Positions 25,854 to 34,431 of a stretch of 64,000 nucleotides of DNA are shown one piece after another. How positions within the stretch are numbered: position 1 is the first letter of the stretch; every line of letters begins with the position of its first letter. A program made the translations under genes and the position numbers. Source of the stretch: Verrucomicrobiales bacterium (lineage in GTDB: Bacteria; Verrucomicrobiota; Verrucomicrobiia; Verrucomicrobiales; DEV007); NCBI GenBank assembly GCA_012960505.1, contig DUBC01000022.1:49193-113192 (forward strand), written 5' to 3'. Under the pieces are notes generated by a model, which saw nothing but the letters and a program-made list of their open reading frames with translations, made no database searches and had not been told where the DNA came from.

Positions 25854-27011
25854 TTATAGGGAAGGAAACTTCACCCACTTTTCTTCACCGGCGCTGCTTT
25901 TTACTGCAGTTTCAATGAAAGCTAAACCAGCGACACCGTCAGTGGCGTCAGGAAAATCATACCCGCCTTCGGGTGCATCGTTGCCATCAATCTTATCCGC
26001 GATTGCCTGAGCTGCTCCCAGATAAACGTTGGCGAAAGCTTCAATGAAACCTTCCGGATGAGCGAAAGGAGTTCTACTATTATTGGCAGCGGATTCGCCT
26101 AGGTAGTCATTACCTCGCCGGTATATTTTTCTCGGTGCATTTGCATATTTAACGATCAGTTCATTAGGGTCCTCTTGATGCCACTCCAGCGAAGCTTTGG
26201 TTCCGTACACGCGTATGTTCAAAGCATTTTCGTCTCCGTTTGAAATCTGTGATGCGTAGATGATTCCTTTTGCGCCTCCTTCGAAGCGGATGAGGTTATT
26301 TCCGTCATCGTCCAGTTCTCGTCCTGGAATAAACGCGGTCAGTTCAGAACAGATTTCCTCTACTTCGAGTCCTGTGATATAGCGGACAAGATTATGGGCA
26401 TGCGTTCCGATATCACCCATGCAGTTTGATGATCCGGCAATTGCAGGATCCGATCTCCAATTAGATATTTGTCCTTGTCCCTCTCCTTCAACGTCTCCGA
26501 CCGCGTACCCTTGTGGATATTCAGCGACAATTTTCAGGATCCTGCCCAATTCTCCATCATTTACAACGCGGCGTGCCTCTTTCACCATTGGGTATCCGGT
26601 ATAATTATGGGTCAGGCAGAACACCTGCCCAGTCTCATTGACAATGTCTCGCAAAGCGCGTGCCTCGTCCAGTGTCCTAGTCATAGGTTTATCGCAGATG
26701 ACATTAAAACCTGCTTCAAGAAATGTTTTTGCTACATCAAAATGAAGATGGTTTTGAACAACGATTGAAACGAAATCGATCTTATCTTCTCTGGCAGATT
26801 CTTTTTCTGCCATTTCCTGATAGCTTCCATAGACTCGGTCAGGATCCAAGAAGAAATCTTCTCCTGAAAGTTTAGACTTTTCTGGTGAAGAAGAGAATGC
26901 TCCTGCGACCAGTTCAATTTTCCCATCAAGATTGGCGGCCATTCTGTGAACGGCCCCAATAAATGCGCCTCGGCCTCCACCGACCATTCCCATGCGTAAT
27001 TTACGGTTCAT
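25854..27011 (-). CDS. Gfo/Idh/MocA family oxidoreductase
   Basis: 385 residues with an N-terminal Rossmann fold ('RMGMVGGGRGAFIGAVHR') and the family catalytic motif in the form 'CDKPMTRTLDEA' (usually EKP). 'CLTHNYTGYPMVKEAR' and 'GDIGTHAHNLVRYITGLE' complete the C-terminal domain. These NAD(P)-dependent enzymes oxidise or reduce sugars, inositols or their derivatives. There is no signal peptide, so it is cytosolic. It lies 57 nt downstream of another Gfo/Idh gene on the same strand, and the two probably form a catabolic pair. Confidence 0.9.
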   Translation of the reverse strand: MNRKLRMGMVGGGRGAFIGAVHRMAANLDGKIELVAGAFSSSPEKSKLSGEDFFLDPDRVYGSYQEMAEKESAREDKIDFVSIVVQNHLHFDVAKTFLEAGFNVICDKPMTRTLDEARALRDIVNETGQVFCLTHNYTGYPMVKEARRVVNDGELGRILKIVAEYPQGYAVGDVEGEGQGQISNWRSDPAIAGSSNCMGDIGTHAHNLVRYITGLEVEEICSELTAFIPGRELDDDGNNLIRFEGGAKGIIYASQISNGDENALNIRVYGTKASLEWHQEDPNELIVKYANAPRKIYRRGNDYLGESAANNSRTPFAHPEGFIEAFANVYLGAAQAIADKIDGNDAPEGGYDFPDATDGVAGLAFIETAVKSSAGEEKWVKFPSL

Positions 27012-27068
27012 ATTTATTCTTTTCTACTAAATGATAATGATAAGGGTTATTAAATTGTGTATTTATTA

Positions 27069-28148
27069 TTAACATGAGACAGGTGCTCCAGTCTCTGCTG
27101 ACTGATAGGCGGCATCAATGATTTGCATTAAAATAAGAGCCTGTTCTGGAGTATTCAGTGGTTCCTCTTTGCCCTCAATGGTAAGAATAAAATTGGACGC
27201 TGACCTGATCCGCCCCATGTCTTCGCACTCCTCAACCTCTATGCTGGAATCGACCCTCTCGGCACCGTTCTGAGAATATATCTCACATGAATCAATGGCT
27301 GTTTCATCGAGCCCGTCCTCACCGAATAGACGTTCAACTTTACCACCGGACTTCGTTCCTTGGAAGACAACGGAAACTTCTTCCCTTTTTATCATTTCTG
27401 CCCAGCTGATCTGGAAGTTGCATACTTGTCCGGTTTTAAATCTTACAAACCCGTGCGAGGCAGCCTCTACGTCTGTAGTTCCTTCATCATTGTCAGGAAG
27501 TCCCCACGGTCCCTTGAAGTTTTTGTCGGTAATAAAATTATCAAAGGTCTGAGCCATGACGTGAGAAGGTTTTGGATAACCCATGAAATATATTGCCAGA
27601 TCAAGCATATGAAGCAGATCGATGAGTGGGCCTCCTCCGGACAGTGCCTTTGTAGTGAACCACCCGCCGAATCCTGGTATTCCTGTCCTCCTGCACCACT
27701 TGGCCTGGGCCGAGTTGATAGTTCCAATTTCGCCGGCATTAATTTTTTCCATGATCGCGTAGGATTCCGGTCTGGCTCGGTTATTGAAATTGAACATCAG
27801 TTTCTTACCGGCTTTATTTGCGGCATCGATCATTTCATTAACCTCCGCAGCGTTCAGCGCGGGAGGCTTCTCACAAAAAACGTGTTTTCCTGCTTTTAAT
27901 GACTGAATAGCTAGTGACGCATGAAATTTGTTTGGAACGATGATGCTGACTGCGTCGAGTTCTTCAATTGCCAACATTTCTGCCACATCACTAAATACAT
28001 TGGGGATTTCGTTTTCCTCTGCCGTTTGTTTGGCAGCATCTTCGTTGAGGTCAGCAATGGCTGTTATTTCAGCTCCGGCCTGCTTGAATCCCTGAATATG
28101 ATAGCTGACCATTCCGCCAGCTCCTATGATACCTACTTTAGTTGCCAT
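27069..28148 (-). CDS. Gfo/Idh/MocA family oxidoreductase
   Basis: 359 residues. Rossmann motif 'KVGIIGAGGMVSYHIQGF', then 'SIIVPNKFHASLAIQSLKAGKHVFCEKPPAL' with the canonical EKP lysine (shown in part), and 'SGGGPLIDLLHMLDLAIYFMG' in the C-terminal domain with the usual Asp/His pair. It is likely a cytosolic NAD(P)-dependent sugar dehydrogenase. It is followed by the second Gfo/Idh gene after 57 nt. The substrate is not predictable from what is visible. Confidence 0.9.
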   Translation of the reverse strand: MATKVGIIGAGGMVSYHIQGFKQAGAEITAIADLNEDAAKQTAEENEIPNVFSDVAEMLAIEELDAVSIIVPNKFHASLAIQSLKAGKHVFCEKPPALNAAEVNEMIDAANKAGKKLMFNFNNRARPESYAIMEKINAGEIGTINSAQAKWCRRTGIPGFGGWFTTKALSGGGPLIDLLHMLDLAIYFMGYPKPSHVMAQTFDNFITDKNFKGPWGLPDNDEGTTDVEAASHGFVRFKTGQVCNFQISWAEMIKREEVSVVFQGTKSGGKVERLFGEDGLDETAIDSCEIYSQNGAERVDSSIEVEECEDMGRIRSASNFILTIEGKEEPLNTPEQALILMQIIDAAYQSAETGAPVSC

Positions 28149-28219
28149 ATTGAATTGATTATTTGTGTTTGGGATTGGGATTTTATACGGCCTTACGCCG
28201 GATGGAAGAGATTTTTTTC

Positions 28220-29032
28220 TTATAGTGAGATTCCGAACTGGCGAGCCAATGAATGAATGAAAATGTGGTGCTTTTTGGGTGCTTGATTCAGCCAGTTTTT
28301 AAGGTATTCTGAGAACGAGATGTCTTCTTTCGCTTTTCCTTTGTTTATATATAGGATGGAAGGCCAATGCTCTGGGTTCGTTTCAAATGCGATCAGAAGA
28401 GCTCCTGCAATTTTGCCGTTCATGGATCGATTAACTGGATCCTTTTCAAACTTTTCTGAATGCATGGAGTAATAGTCTGCCAGAGAAAGTTTTTCAGGGA
28501 GCGCATGTTTATTTTCAAGATCCTTTACGTAATCTCGAATTAAAGCGGAATAGGATTTCCAGTTTGGATAAGGAGGAGCTGTTTTCCATGTTTCTTCCAT
28601 TGATCGGAGGGCGAACATTGAAGCCATCTCGCATAGTGATTCTTCAAACCATAGATTTCGTCTACTTCCATTACGGAAACGACAAAGAATGTGGCAGAAC
28701 TCATGAGCTATTTGATAAGAATATTGGCACCAGTAACGGTCCCCGGTATTAATTTTAACAATGATCTCTCCTCGGAGATTTCTTTGAAATAGTGTTATGG
28801 GGCCACTCTTGTCACGGATGACGCGGATAGGTTCATTTTCTTTGAGTGGGGCAAAGTGTTCATGAATTGAGTCGCAGGCAGAATATAGTACAGCTTCAAT
28901 GTCATTAGGTGAACCGTTTCCCCAACCTTCCTTGTCCAATCGGATCTGGTAGGCTTTTCCGTTTTCGTTGCAATGAGCTGGTTCTGAAATTATTAGAAAT
29001 AGAGCTAAAAGGATGAGATGTCGTATTTTCAT
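28220..29032 (-). CDS. Secreted HExxH putative metallopeptidase-like protein
   Basis: 270 residues with a signal peptide (MKIRHLILLALFLIISEPAHC). The middle has HEFCH in 'YQIAHEFCHILCRF', an HExxH zinc motif, and a glutamate in 'LWFEESLCEMASMFAL' about 18 residues later, the gluzincin arrangement. No broader family could be named. The gene overlaps the 3' end of the sulfatase gene by 4 nt (ATGA-type coupling), so it is the last member of the D-lactate dehydrogenase-sulfatase-peptidase unit. Proteolytic activity is inferred from the motif only. Confidence 0.65.
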   Translation of the reverse strand: MKIRHLILLALFLIISEPAHCNENGKAYQIRLDKEGWGNGSPNDIEAVLYSACDSIHEHFAPLKENEPIRVIRDKSGPITLFQRNLRGEIIVKINTGDRYWCQYSYQIAHEFCHILCRFRNGSRRNLWFEESLCEMASMFALRSMEETWKTAPPYPNWKSYSALIRDYVKDLENKHALPEKLSLADYYSMHSEKFEKDPVNRSMNGKIAGALLIAFETNPEHWPSILYINKGKAKEDISFSEYLKNWLNQAPKKHHIFIHSLARQFGISL

Positions 29033-30489
29033 GGTCCGTTTGATTGAGTCTTTTGTTTGTAATCTTTTCCTTTATCGCTTTGGGAGCAGGATCTGATCCA
29101 GTCCCTAAGCCTGATGCTCAATTCCTTGACGGTGTCCTTATTTTTGGGAGCTATATTATTTTTTTCATGGGGATCTTTTAGTAGATCGTATAATTCCAAA
29201 CGGTATCCGCTTTCATCGATTTTCTTTTCTTTTTTGGATATGAGTTTGTACCGGTGCGTGACAAAAGATGCCATTGAACCGCTTTGGAATCCTAGGGCAT
29301 TTTGGCGTATTTTTGTTTTCCCTTCGATTGCTGAACTAAGATCGATTCCATCAGTGGGTCTATTGTCAGGCATTTTAATGTTAAGGGTAGCCAGTATTGT
29401 GGGTAGATAATCTACCGTGCTCGCAGGAAAGTTAGTCGATGTTTTCGGTTTTACTTTTGAAGGCCATTCTAAGAGACCCGGTACCCGGACTCCGCCCTCA
29501 TAGAGGCTACGTTTTCTTCCTCTGAAGCCTCCTGTTTTCCCTGGGGAAGATTCGTTCCCCTCAGGTCCATTATCTGAACAGAACCAGAGCATTGTATTTT
29601 CGGCGGCTCCTGATTTTTTCAGGGCTTTGCGTAATCTTCCTATCTGTTCATCCATTGCGGTGATGCAACCGTAATAATGCTGTTTGTATTTAGATTCTCC
29701 TTTATAGAGTGCAGTGTATTGAGGCCCGGCGACGACTGGCAGGTGTGGCGTGTGAAACCATATCACTGAGAAGAATGGTTTATCTGACTTTACGGAAGAT
29801 TGTATGAAGGGGATCGCCCGGTCCATGATGACTCTGGAATTATCTCCCCTCAGGTTCTCCGTGACTTCCTTGCCTTTCTGGTCCCAGTAACGAGTTCCGT
29901 AATGCTTCAATTTTTCAGTTCTATTCTCCGGATCCCACCAGAGTCTTCGGCTTCCACCATTAGTGAAATCTTTTGGAACCCACATAGGATCCCAGGTTGG
30001 AACTTTTGATTCTGTCGAGAAGCAAACTTCGAATCCATTTTCCTGTGGAGGAGAAAAGTGTTTTATCCCTTTAGGGCCGCCCCTGTTCGCATCAGTTAAT
30101 GTTTTAGTTAATGTTCCTAGATGCCATTTCCCAAAGTGGCCTGTCCTGTATCCTTTTCTAAGGAGTAGTTCAGCTAGCGTTAATTCTTCAGGTTTTATGT
30201 GACCCGTATTAGCAAAATAGATCCCATACCGAAATGGGTGCCGTCCTGTAATGACGCTGCCTCTGGTAGGAGAGCAAACAGGTGCCGCAGCATAGAAGCG
30301 ATTAAATTTCATTCCTGAATCTGCCATTTTGTCTAGGTTCGGAGTCTTGATGGTTTGATTGCCGTTGAATCCGACATCTCCCCAGCCAAGATCATCACAC
30401 ATTATTAATATGATGTTTGGGGTCTGAATCTTTTCTGCAGAAACAGCCACTAAACTGTAAGTCATGAGACAGATAAATAGGATTCTCAT
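29029..30489 (-). CDS. Sulfatase (formylglycine-dependent)
   Basis: About 486 residues: signal peptide (MRILFICLMTYSLVAVSA), metal-binding 'NIILIMCDDLGWGDVG', the formylglycine signature CSPTRGS (Cys72) and 'GHFGKWHLG', then 'FCSDNGPEG'. The cysteine is oxidised to formylglycine by a sulfatase-maturing enzyme not in this window. It hydrolyses sulfate esters, probably on polysaccharides, in the periplasm. The start at 30489 gives the better signal peptide; the ATG at 30519 would overlap the D-lactate dehydrogenase gene by 14 nt. Its end overlaps the HExxH gene. Confidence 0.92.
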   Translation of the reverse strand: MRILFICLMTYSLVAVSAEKIQTPNIILIMCDDLGWGDVGFNGNQTIKTPNLDKMADSGMKFNRFYAAAPVCSPTRGSVITGRHPFRYGIYFANTGHIKPEELTLAELLLRKGYRTGHFGKWHLGTLTKTLTDANRGGPKGIKHFSPPQENGFEVCFSTESKVPTWDPMWVPKDFTNGGSRRLWWDPENRTEKLKHYGTRYWDQKGKEVTENLRGDNSRVIMDRAIPFIQSSVKSDKPFFSVIWFHTPHLPVVAGPQYTALYKGESKYKQHYYGCITAMDEQIGRLRKALKKSGAAENTMLWFCSDNGPEGNESSPGKTGGFRGRKRSLYEGGVRVPGLLEWPSKVKPKTSTNFPASTVDYLPTILATLNIKMPDNRPTDGIDLSSAIEGKTKIRQNALGFQSGSMASFVTHRYKLISKKEKKIDESGYRLELYDLLKDPHEKNNIAPKNKDTVKELSIRLRDWIRSCSQSDKGKDYKQKTQSNGP

Positions 30490-30505
30490 AAGGATCTGAT
30501 TGTTT

Positions 30506-32206
30506 TTAAGGGCCTCCATAGCTTCTTTTTTTGTTAGTGAGCCCGATCCCAGGATTAAAGGTGTTGGTGGGATCTAGATCTTCATAGAATTTCCTCAAGG
30601 TATCATCAGCCTTGTACATGTGACCGACGTTGTGCTCGGCTGGGTACTTGGCGCCCTTAGCGTCGAGGAGTTTCAGTAGTTTGGCTTTAACCTCTTTAAG
30701 ATTAGTGCCCTTTTTGAATATGTAATCATGGTGAAAAACGTGACACATAAAATGTCCATAATATAGTGACAGATCGAGATCGCTCTTAATCTCCGGAGGT
30801 ATATTTTCGACCCAGTCGGAATCATTTCCAAGTAATGCAATGTCAAGCGCCAGCACTTCTTCTGTTTTTCGTTGATGCAGGTTTTGGTATCTAATTGCGG
30901 CACCTGCTGCAGCAAAACGATGCAATAAAGCCGCTTCTTGTTCCTGTTCGTTACATTCAAAAAAGCTTACCTCCTCTGACTGACTCCATTCTTCCTTAAG
31001 GTATTTACGCGTTTCTTCGATGCCGGCGTCACTCATGCATAGGATTAGATAGTGCTCATATCGGTTCCTATAATCGAGCAATCTTTTCGGTAAGTGCTGA
31101 GGAAAAATTCGGCTCAGATAGTAGAGGAATTGATCAGGCAGATACTTTGGCAAGAAAGGAATCTTATTAAAAAAATATTCTAGAGTGGATTTGATAGCGT
31201 AGAGTTTGGGAAGGCGTTTTGTTCCAATGTGTTTAATGGATAGAAAAACATCTTTTCCGTATTTATTGGCTATGTCGAAAATTCCCCTGTTCATGTACTC
31301 GCACATTTCTGGGAGTTCTTTGAAATTATTGAGAATGTGCTTGCGCAGAATGCTAAAGTCATTCGGGTCATTGGTTCCCAGATAGAATACCTGTTTCTTT
31401 GCAGGTAATGGATAAGTGTCAACCCGCACAGCGAAGGCGGCGACCTTTCCGGCGCTACCGCTAACGTCATAAAGTCTGCTGGGATCGGCATTATAACGGT
31501 TAGGAACTTCGGCATTAGTATTGCGGATACGGTTCTGATATTCATGGTCAGAAGCCGCTTTGTCCATTCCCTCAAGGTCAGCGAGAGAAATGTCTCCTCT
31601 TTCCAAGCGACTGAATATTTCTTCGGGCGTTTTTCCAAGGTTTTTAATTCCGAGGTGATTTACCAATTTCAATTTCCTGTCCTCGTCTACTTGTGCAAAG
31701 AGCGAGAGTTGTGTGTAAGAAGAGCCGCGCTTGCATAGGGCGCCACCTGCACTATTGGCGATCCCTCCCACAATGGTTGCTCCAATTGTTGTTGAACCGA
31801 TGACGGAGTGTGGGGCACGATTGATTTCTTTTAGTTCTTGCTCAAGTTCATGTAATGTTGACCCGGGAAGAGCGATGACTTGTTTGCCTCCGTCCAGCAG
31901 GATAATCTTCTTTATTCGAGTGATATTAATAATCACAACTTCTCGATCGTAATCGAATCCGCTCGGGCTTGACCCTTCTGTTAGGCCAGTCTTTGTGGCC
32001 TGCATGATGATGGCGCAGTCAGTTTCAACGCATATCTGAAGAACTTGCCAGAGTTCGAGTAAAGAATTAGGGAAGACAACTGCAATGGCTCCGCCGAATC
32101 CAGAGCGGAATCCACTGCGGTAATACGCAGTCCGAGACGTTGCGGTCATTAATCCCTTTTTGCCGACAATGTTTTTAAGTTTACCTGTAAGTTCTTTTAC
32201 TGCCAT
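30506..32206 (-). CDS. dld: Quinone-dependent D-lactate dehydrogenase
   Basis: At 566 residues it matches E. coli Dld (571). FAD-domain motifs 'MQATKTGLTEGSSPSGFDYDR' (given in part), 'PGSTLHELEQELKEI' and 'PHSVIGSTTIGATIVGGIANS' are clear, and the Dld-specific membrane-binding domain includes the basic/hydrophobic stretch 'FNKIPFLPKYLPDQFLYYL'. The C-terminal 'EHNVGHMYKA' is also conserved. It oxidises D-lactate to pyruvate and passes electrons to quinone at the inner face of the membrane. It heads a unit with the sulfatase and HExxH genes and lies 153 nt downstream of the AEC transporter gene. Confidence 0.92.
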   Translation of the reverse strand: MAVKELTGKLKNIVGKKGLMTATSRTAYYRSGFRSGFGGAIAVVFPNSLLELWQVLQICVETDCAIIMQATKTGLTEGSSPSGFDYDREVVIINITRIKKIILLDGGKQVIALPGSTLHELEQELKEINRAPHSVIGSTTIGATIVGGIANSAGGALCKRGSSYTQLSLFAQVDEDRKLKLVNHLGIKNLGKTPEEIFSRLERGDISLADLEGMDKAASDHEYQNRIRNTNAEVPNRYNADPSRLYDVSGSAGKVAAFAVRVDTYPLPAKKQVFYLGTNDPNDFSILRKHILNNFKELPEMCEYMNRGIFDIANKYGKDVFLSIKHIGTKRLPKLYAIKSTLEYFFNKIPFLPKYLPDQFLYYLSRIFPQHLPKRLLDYRNRYEHYLILCMSDAGIEETRKYLKEEWSQSEEVSFFECNEQEQEAALLHRFAAAGAAIRYQNLHQRKTEEVLALDIALLGNDSDWVENIPPEIKSDLDLSLYYGHFMCHVFHHDYIFKKGTNLKEVKAKLLKLLDAKGAKYPAEHNVGHMYKADDTLRKFYEDLDPTNTFNPGIGLTNKKRSYGGP

Positions 32207-32359
32207 TTTCTATCTCAACTTAAAGTCAGCATATGATCTCCGAAGACCCCTTTTCTGATAAGAGTGGGGATTCTTGGAGTCTTAGGGTGTCCTTGCTGTC
32301 GTTCAAAAGGATAATAATCTTAGGCCAAGACGAACCAAAGTGGAAGCTTACATTTAGTT

Positions 32360-33325
32360 TTAGCTTAGTCCCATGATCCAGAGTCCGAATACAATTACTG
32401 GAGGTATGGAGATGATGGAGATGAGGGTTGTTATAATAACAATCCGTACGGCCGTTTCAGTGTCTCCTCCATACTGCTTGGTAAGAATTATTGGGAATAC
32501 CGCTGCTGGCATTGCAGCCTGGATCACGAGTACTTTTTTTAGTTCAGGTGAGATCGGAGAGTACTTGGCATATAACAATATGAGTGATGGTAAAATGATC
32601 ATCCTTAGCCCTACCGAAAGGATCGCTTCCGGAGCCTTGCTTTGCTTCGCTTTTTTCCCACCTGAGTCATGAAGAAGGTCATAGATTGTGGCTCCTATCA
32701 GAAGAAGACTGAGAGGAATGGCACAATCGCCAAGCATCTTTGAGGTACCTTCAAATTTTCCGTGAAGCCAGTTACCTGCTCCTACTGAATTAGCAATTAA
32801 GCAGGCCAGAGTCGTTATGAGTGGTGTGTTAAGGAGTCTTTTCCAGCCTCCTTTTTTATTGCCGCTGAGCATCATGACTCCTGCTGTCCATAGGGCAATT
32901 TCAACACCTATTGAATGCATTAGTAGAACGCCAATGGTGCCGACACTGCTTTCAGGGAAGAGTGCATATATTATTGGGATTGGAATGAATCCGTAATTCT
33001 GTAATCCGGTCGTGACTGCGAACACGCGTCGCTGTTCGCTTGTTGATTTAAGGAATGTCGATAAGTAGAAACAGATTCCAATGCTCAAGATTAGGAAAAA
33101 GAAACCGGTCCCTGTTGCTGTTGCGATCGTTGAAGTGTCCGTCAGCTTGGGGTTTCCAAGGATATGGTTGATGATGAAGGCGGGGAAGAGGAGATTGAGC
33201 GTGAGCTTGACTAATGAATTATCAGATTCTTTGGATAAGATCCTTAGGCGCCTGCATCCGTAGCCGCTTGCTATGATAATAAATACAGGAGCGCAGGCCG
33301 TGAAAATCGTAAAATAACTGAGCAA
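32360..33325 (-). CDS. AEC (auxin efflux carrier) family transporter
   Basis: 321 residues with about ten membrane helices. The family pattern is visible in 'LLFPAFIINHILGNPKL', 'GLQNYGFIPIPIIYALFPE' and 'VIQAAMPAAVFPIILTKQYGGD'. AEC carriers move organic acids such as malonate, malate or lactate, or amino acids, across the inner membrane. It lies 40 nt downstream of the N-acetylneuraminate lyase-like gene, so co-transcription is likely, and upstream of D-lactate dehydrogenase. Carboxylate transport tied to these two pyruvate-forming enzymes is a reasonable inference. Confidence 0.87.
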   Translation of the reverse strand: MLSYFTIFTACAPVFIIIASGYGCRRLRILSKESDNSLVKLTLNLLFPAFIINHILGNPKLTDTSTIATATGTGFFFLILSIGICFYLSTFLKSTSEQRRVFAVTTGLQNYGFIPIPIIYALFPESSVGTIGVLLMHSIGVEIALWTAGVMMLSGNKKGGWKRLLNTPLITTLACLIANSVGAGNWLHGKFEGTSKMLGDCAIPLSLLLIGATIYDLLHDSGGKKAKQSKAPEAILSVGLRMIILPSLILLYAKYSPISPELKKVLVIQAAMPAAVFPIILTKQYGGDTETAVRIVIITTLISIISIPPVIVFGLWIMGLS

Positions 33326-33365
33326 TATGCTTGGATTCTGTTAGTTCTTTTACTGCATCTAAAAC

Positions 33366-34307
33366 TTATTCATCATCGGGCACATTCCATTCCAGGAATC
33401 CAGTGGACTCGAGTCGGTTGCGCAGTTCATCCGCAATTCCAGGAGAGGGTGTCTTCAGTGGTAGCCTGTGAGGGCCACAGTCAAAACCGGCAATGGCCAT
33501 AGCGACTTTCAAGCCAGGCATTCCTGCAGTGCTTATGATTGCACGAATTAACTCGGCTGACTTTGCTTGATAGGTTTGCGCTGATTCTTTGTTCCCTGAC
33601 TCGAATTCAGAAATAATTCTATTGTATAGCGGTGCAAGGAAATTATAAGTTGAGCCGACTGCGCCGTCCGCTCCCATGGCCAGTCCAGCAAGTAACATTT
33701 CATCTGCTCCGTAAAGCATATTGTATTTTCCATCCTTATATTTTTTGCATTCCACAAAGGTTGATAATTCAGTGTCTGAATATTTAATCCCTACCAGGCT
33801 CGGCAGATCTTTTTCGGCTGCTTTGAGAAGGTCAAGCATGTCGAACTGGACGCTGTTCATTCGTGGTATGTGATAGTAGTAAAACGGAACTTCCGGGGCA
33901 TGCGAAGTGATTGCCGCGAGATGATCAATAAGACCGTTAAGGCTAGAAGGTTTGAAATAAGAAGTGGGCACTGCTGAGATACAGTCGACTCCAATTTTTG
34001 CGGCATGAGTGGCGAGTGAGCCGGCCGTTTGTAATGATTCGTGTCCAACATGGATAATACTTTTAATGCCGTGAATTTTAGCCTCCTTAGTATAGGAATC
34101 TGCAATAATGATTCGCTCCTCCTCAGTGAGTGAAGGGCCTTCGCCGGTAGTGCCGTTGATGAATAGTGCATTTATAGAGCATTTTGCAAGGTGCTCAACG
34201 ATCCTTGGAATCGGATCAAGATAGAGTTTCCCGTCCTGATCAAATGGTGTGAACGTTGCTGCTATCAGGCCCTTCAGTGGTTCGAAATCTTTATTTTTTC
34301 CCATCAT
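33366..34307 (-). CDS. nanA: N-acetylneuraminate lyase-like (DapA family) aldolase
   Basis: 313 residues of the DHDPS/NAL TIM barrel: 'INGTTGEGPSLTEEER', 'FYYYHIPRMNSVQ' with the catalytic tyrosine, the Schiff-base lysine in 'LVGIKYSDTEL', and 'GADGAVGSTYNFLAPLY'. The YYYHIP and GSTYNF signatures resemble N-acetylneuraminate lyase more than DapA. It would split sialic acid to N-acetylmannosamine and pyruvate; a 2-keto-3-deoxy sugar acid aldolase (as YagE) is the alternative, given the YjhG-type dehydratase at 19819. It is followed by the AEC transporter gene. Confidence 0.8.
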   Translation of the reverse strand: MMGKNKDFEPLKGLIAATFTPFDQDGKLYLDPIPRIVEHLAKCSINALFINGTTGEGPSLTEEERIIIADSYTKEAKIHGIKSIIHVGHESLQTAGSLATHAAKIGVDCISAVPTSYFKPSSLNGLIDHLAAITSHAPEVPFYYYHIPRMNSVQFDMLDLLKAAEKDLPSLVGIKYSDTELSTFVECKKYKDGKYNMLYGADEMLLAGLAMGADGAVGSTYNFLAPLYNRIISEFESGNKESAQTYQAKSAELIRAIISTAGMPGLKVAMAIAGFDCGPHRLPLKTPSPGIADELRNRLESTGFLEWNVPDDE

Positions 34308-34431
34308 TAGAATACCATTTAAGGTACTTTGTCTATTATTGCTAGGGAGCTTACAAAATATAGCATTTTCGTTGAATTAGATAACAATTATTGAAGTTCG
34401 GCCATGGTCTGATTTAATTTCGAGTGATTTC

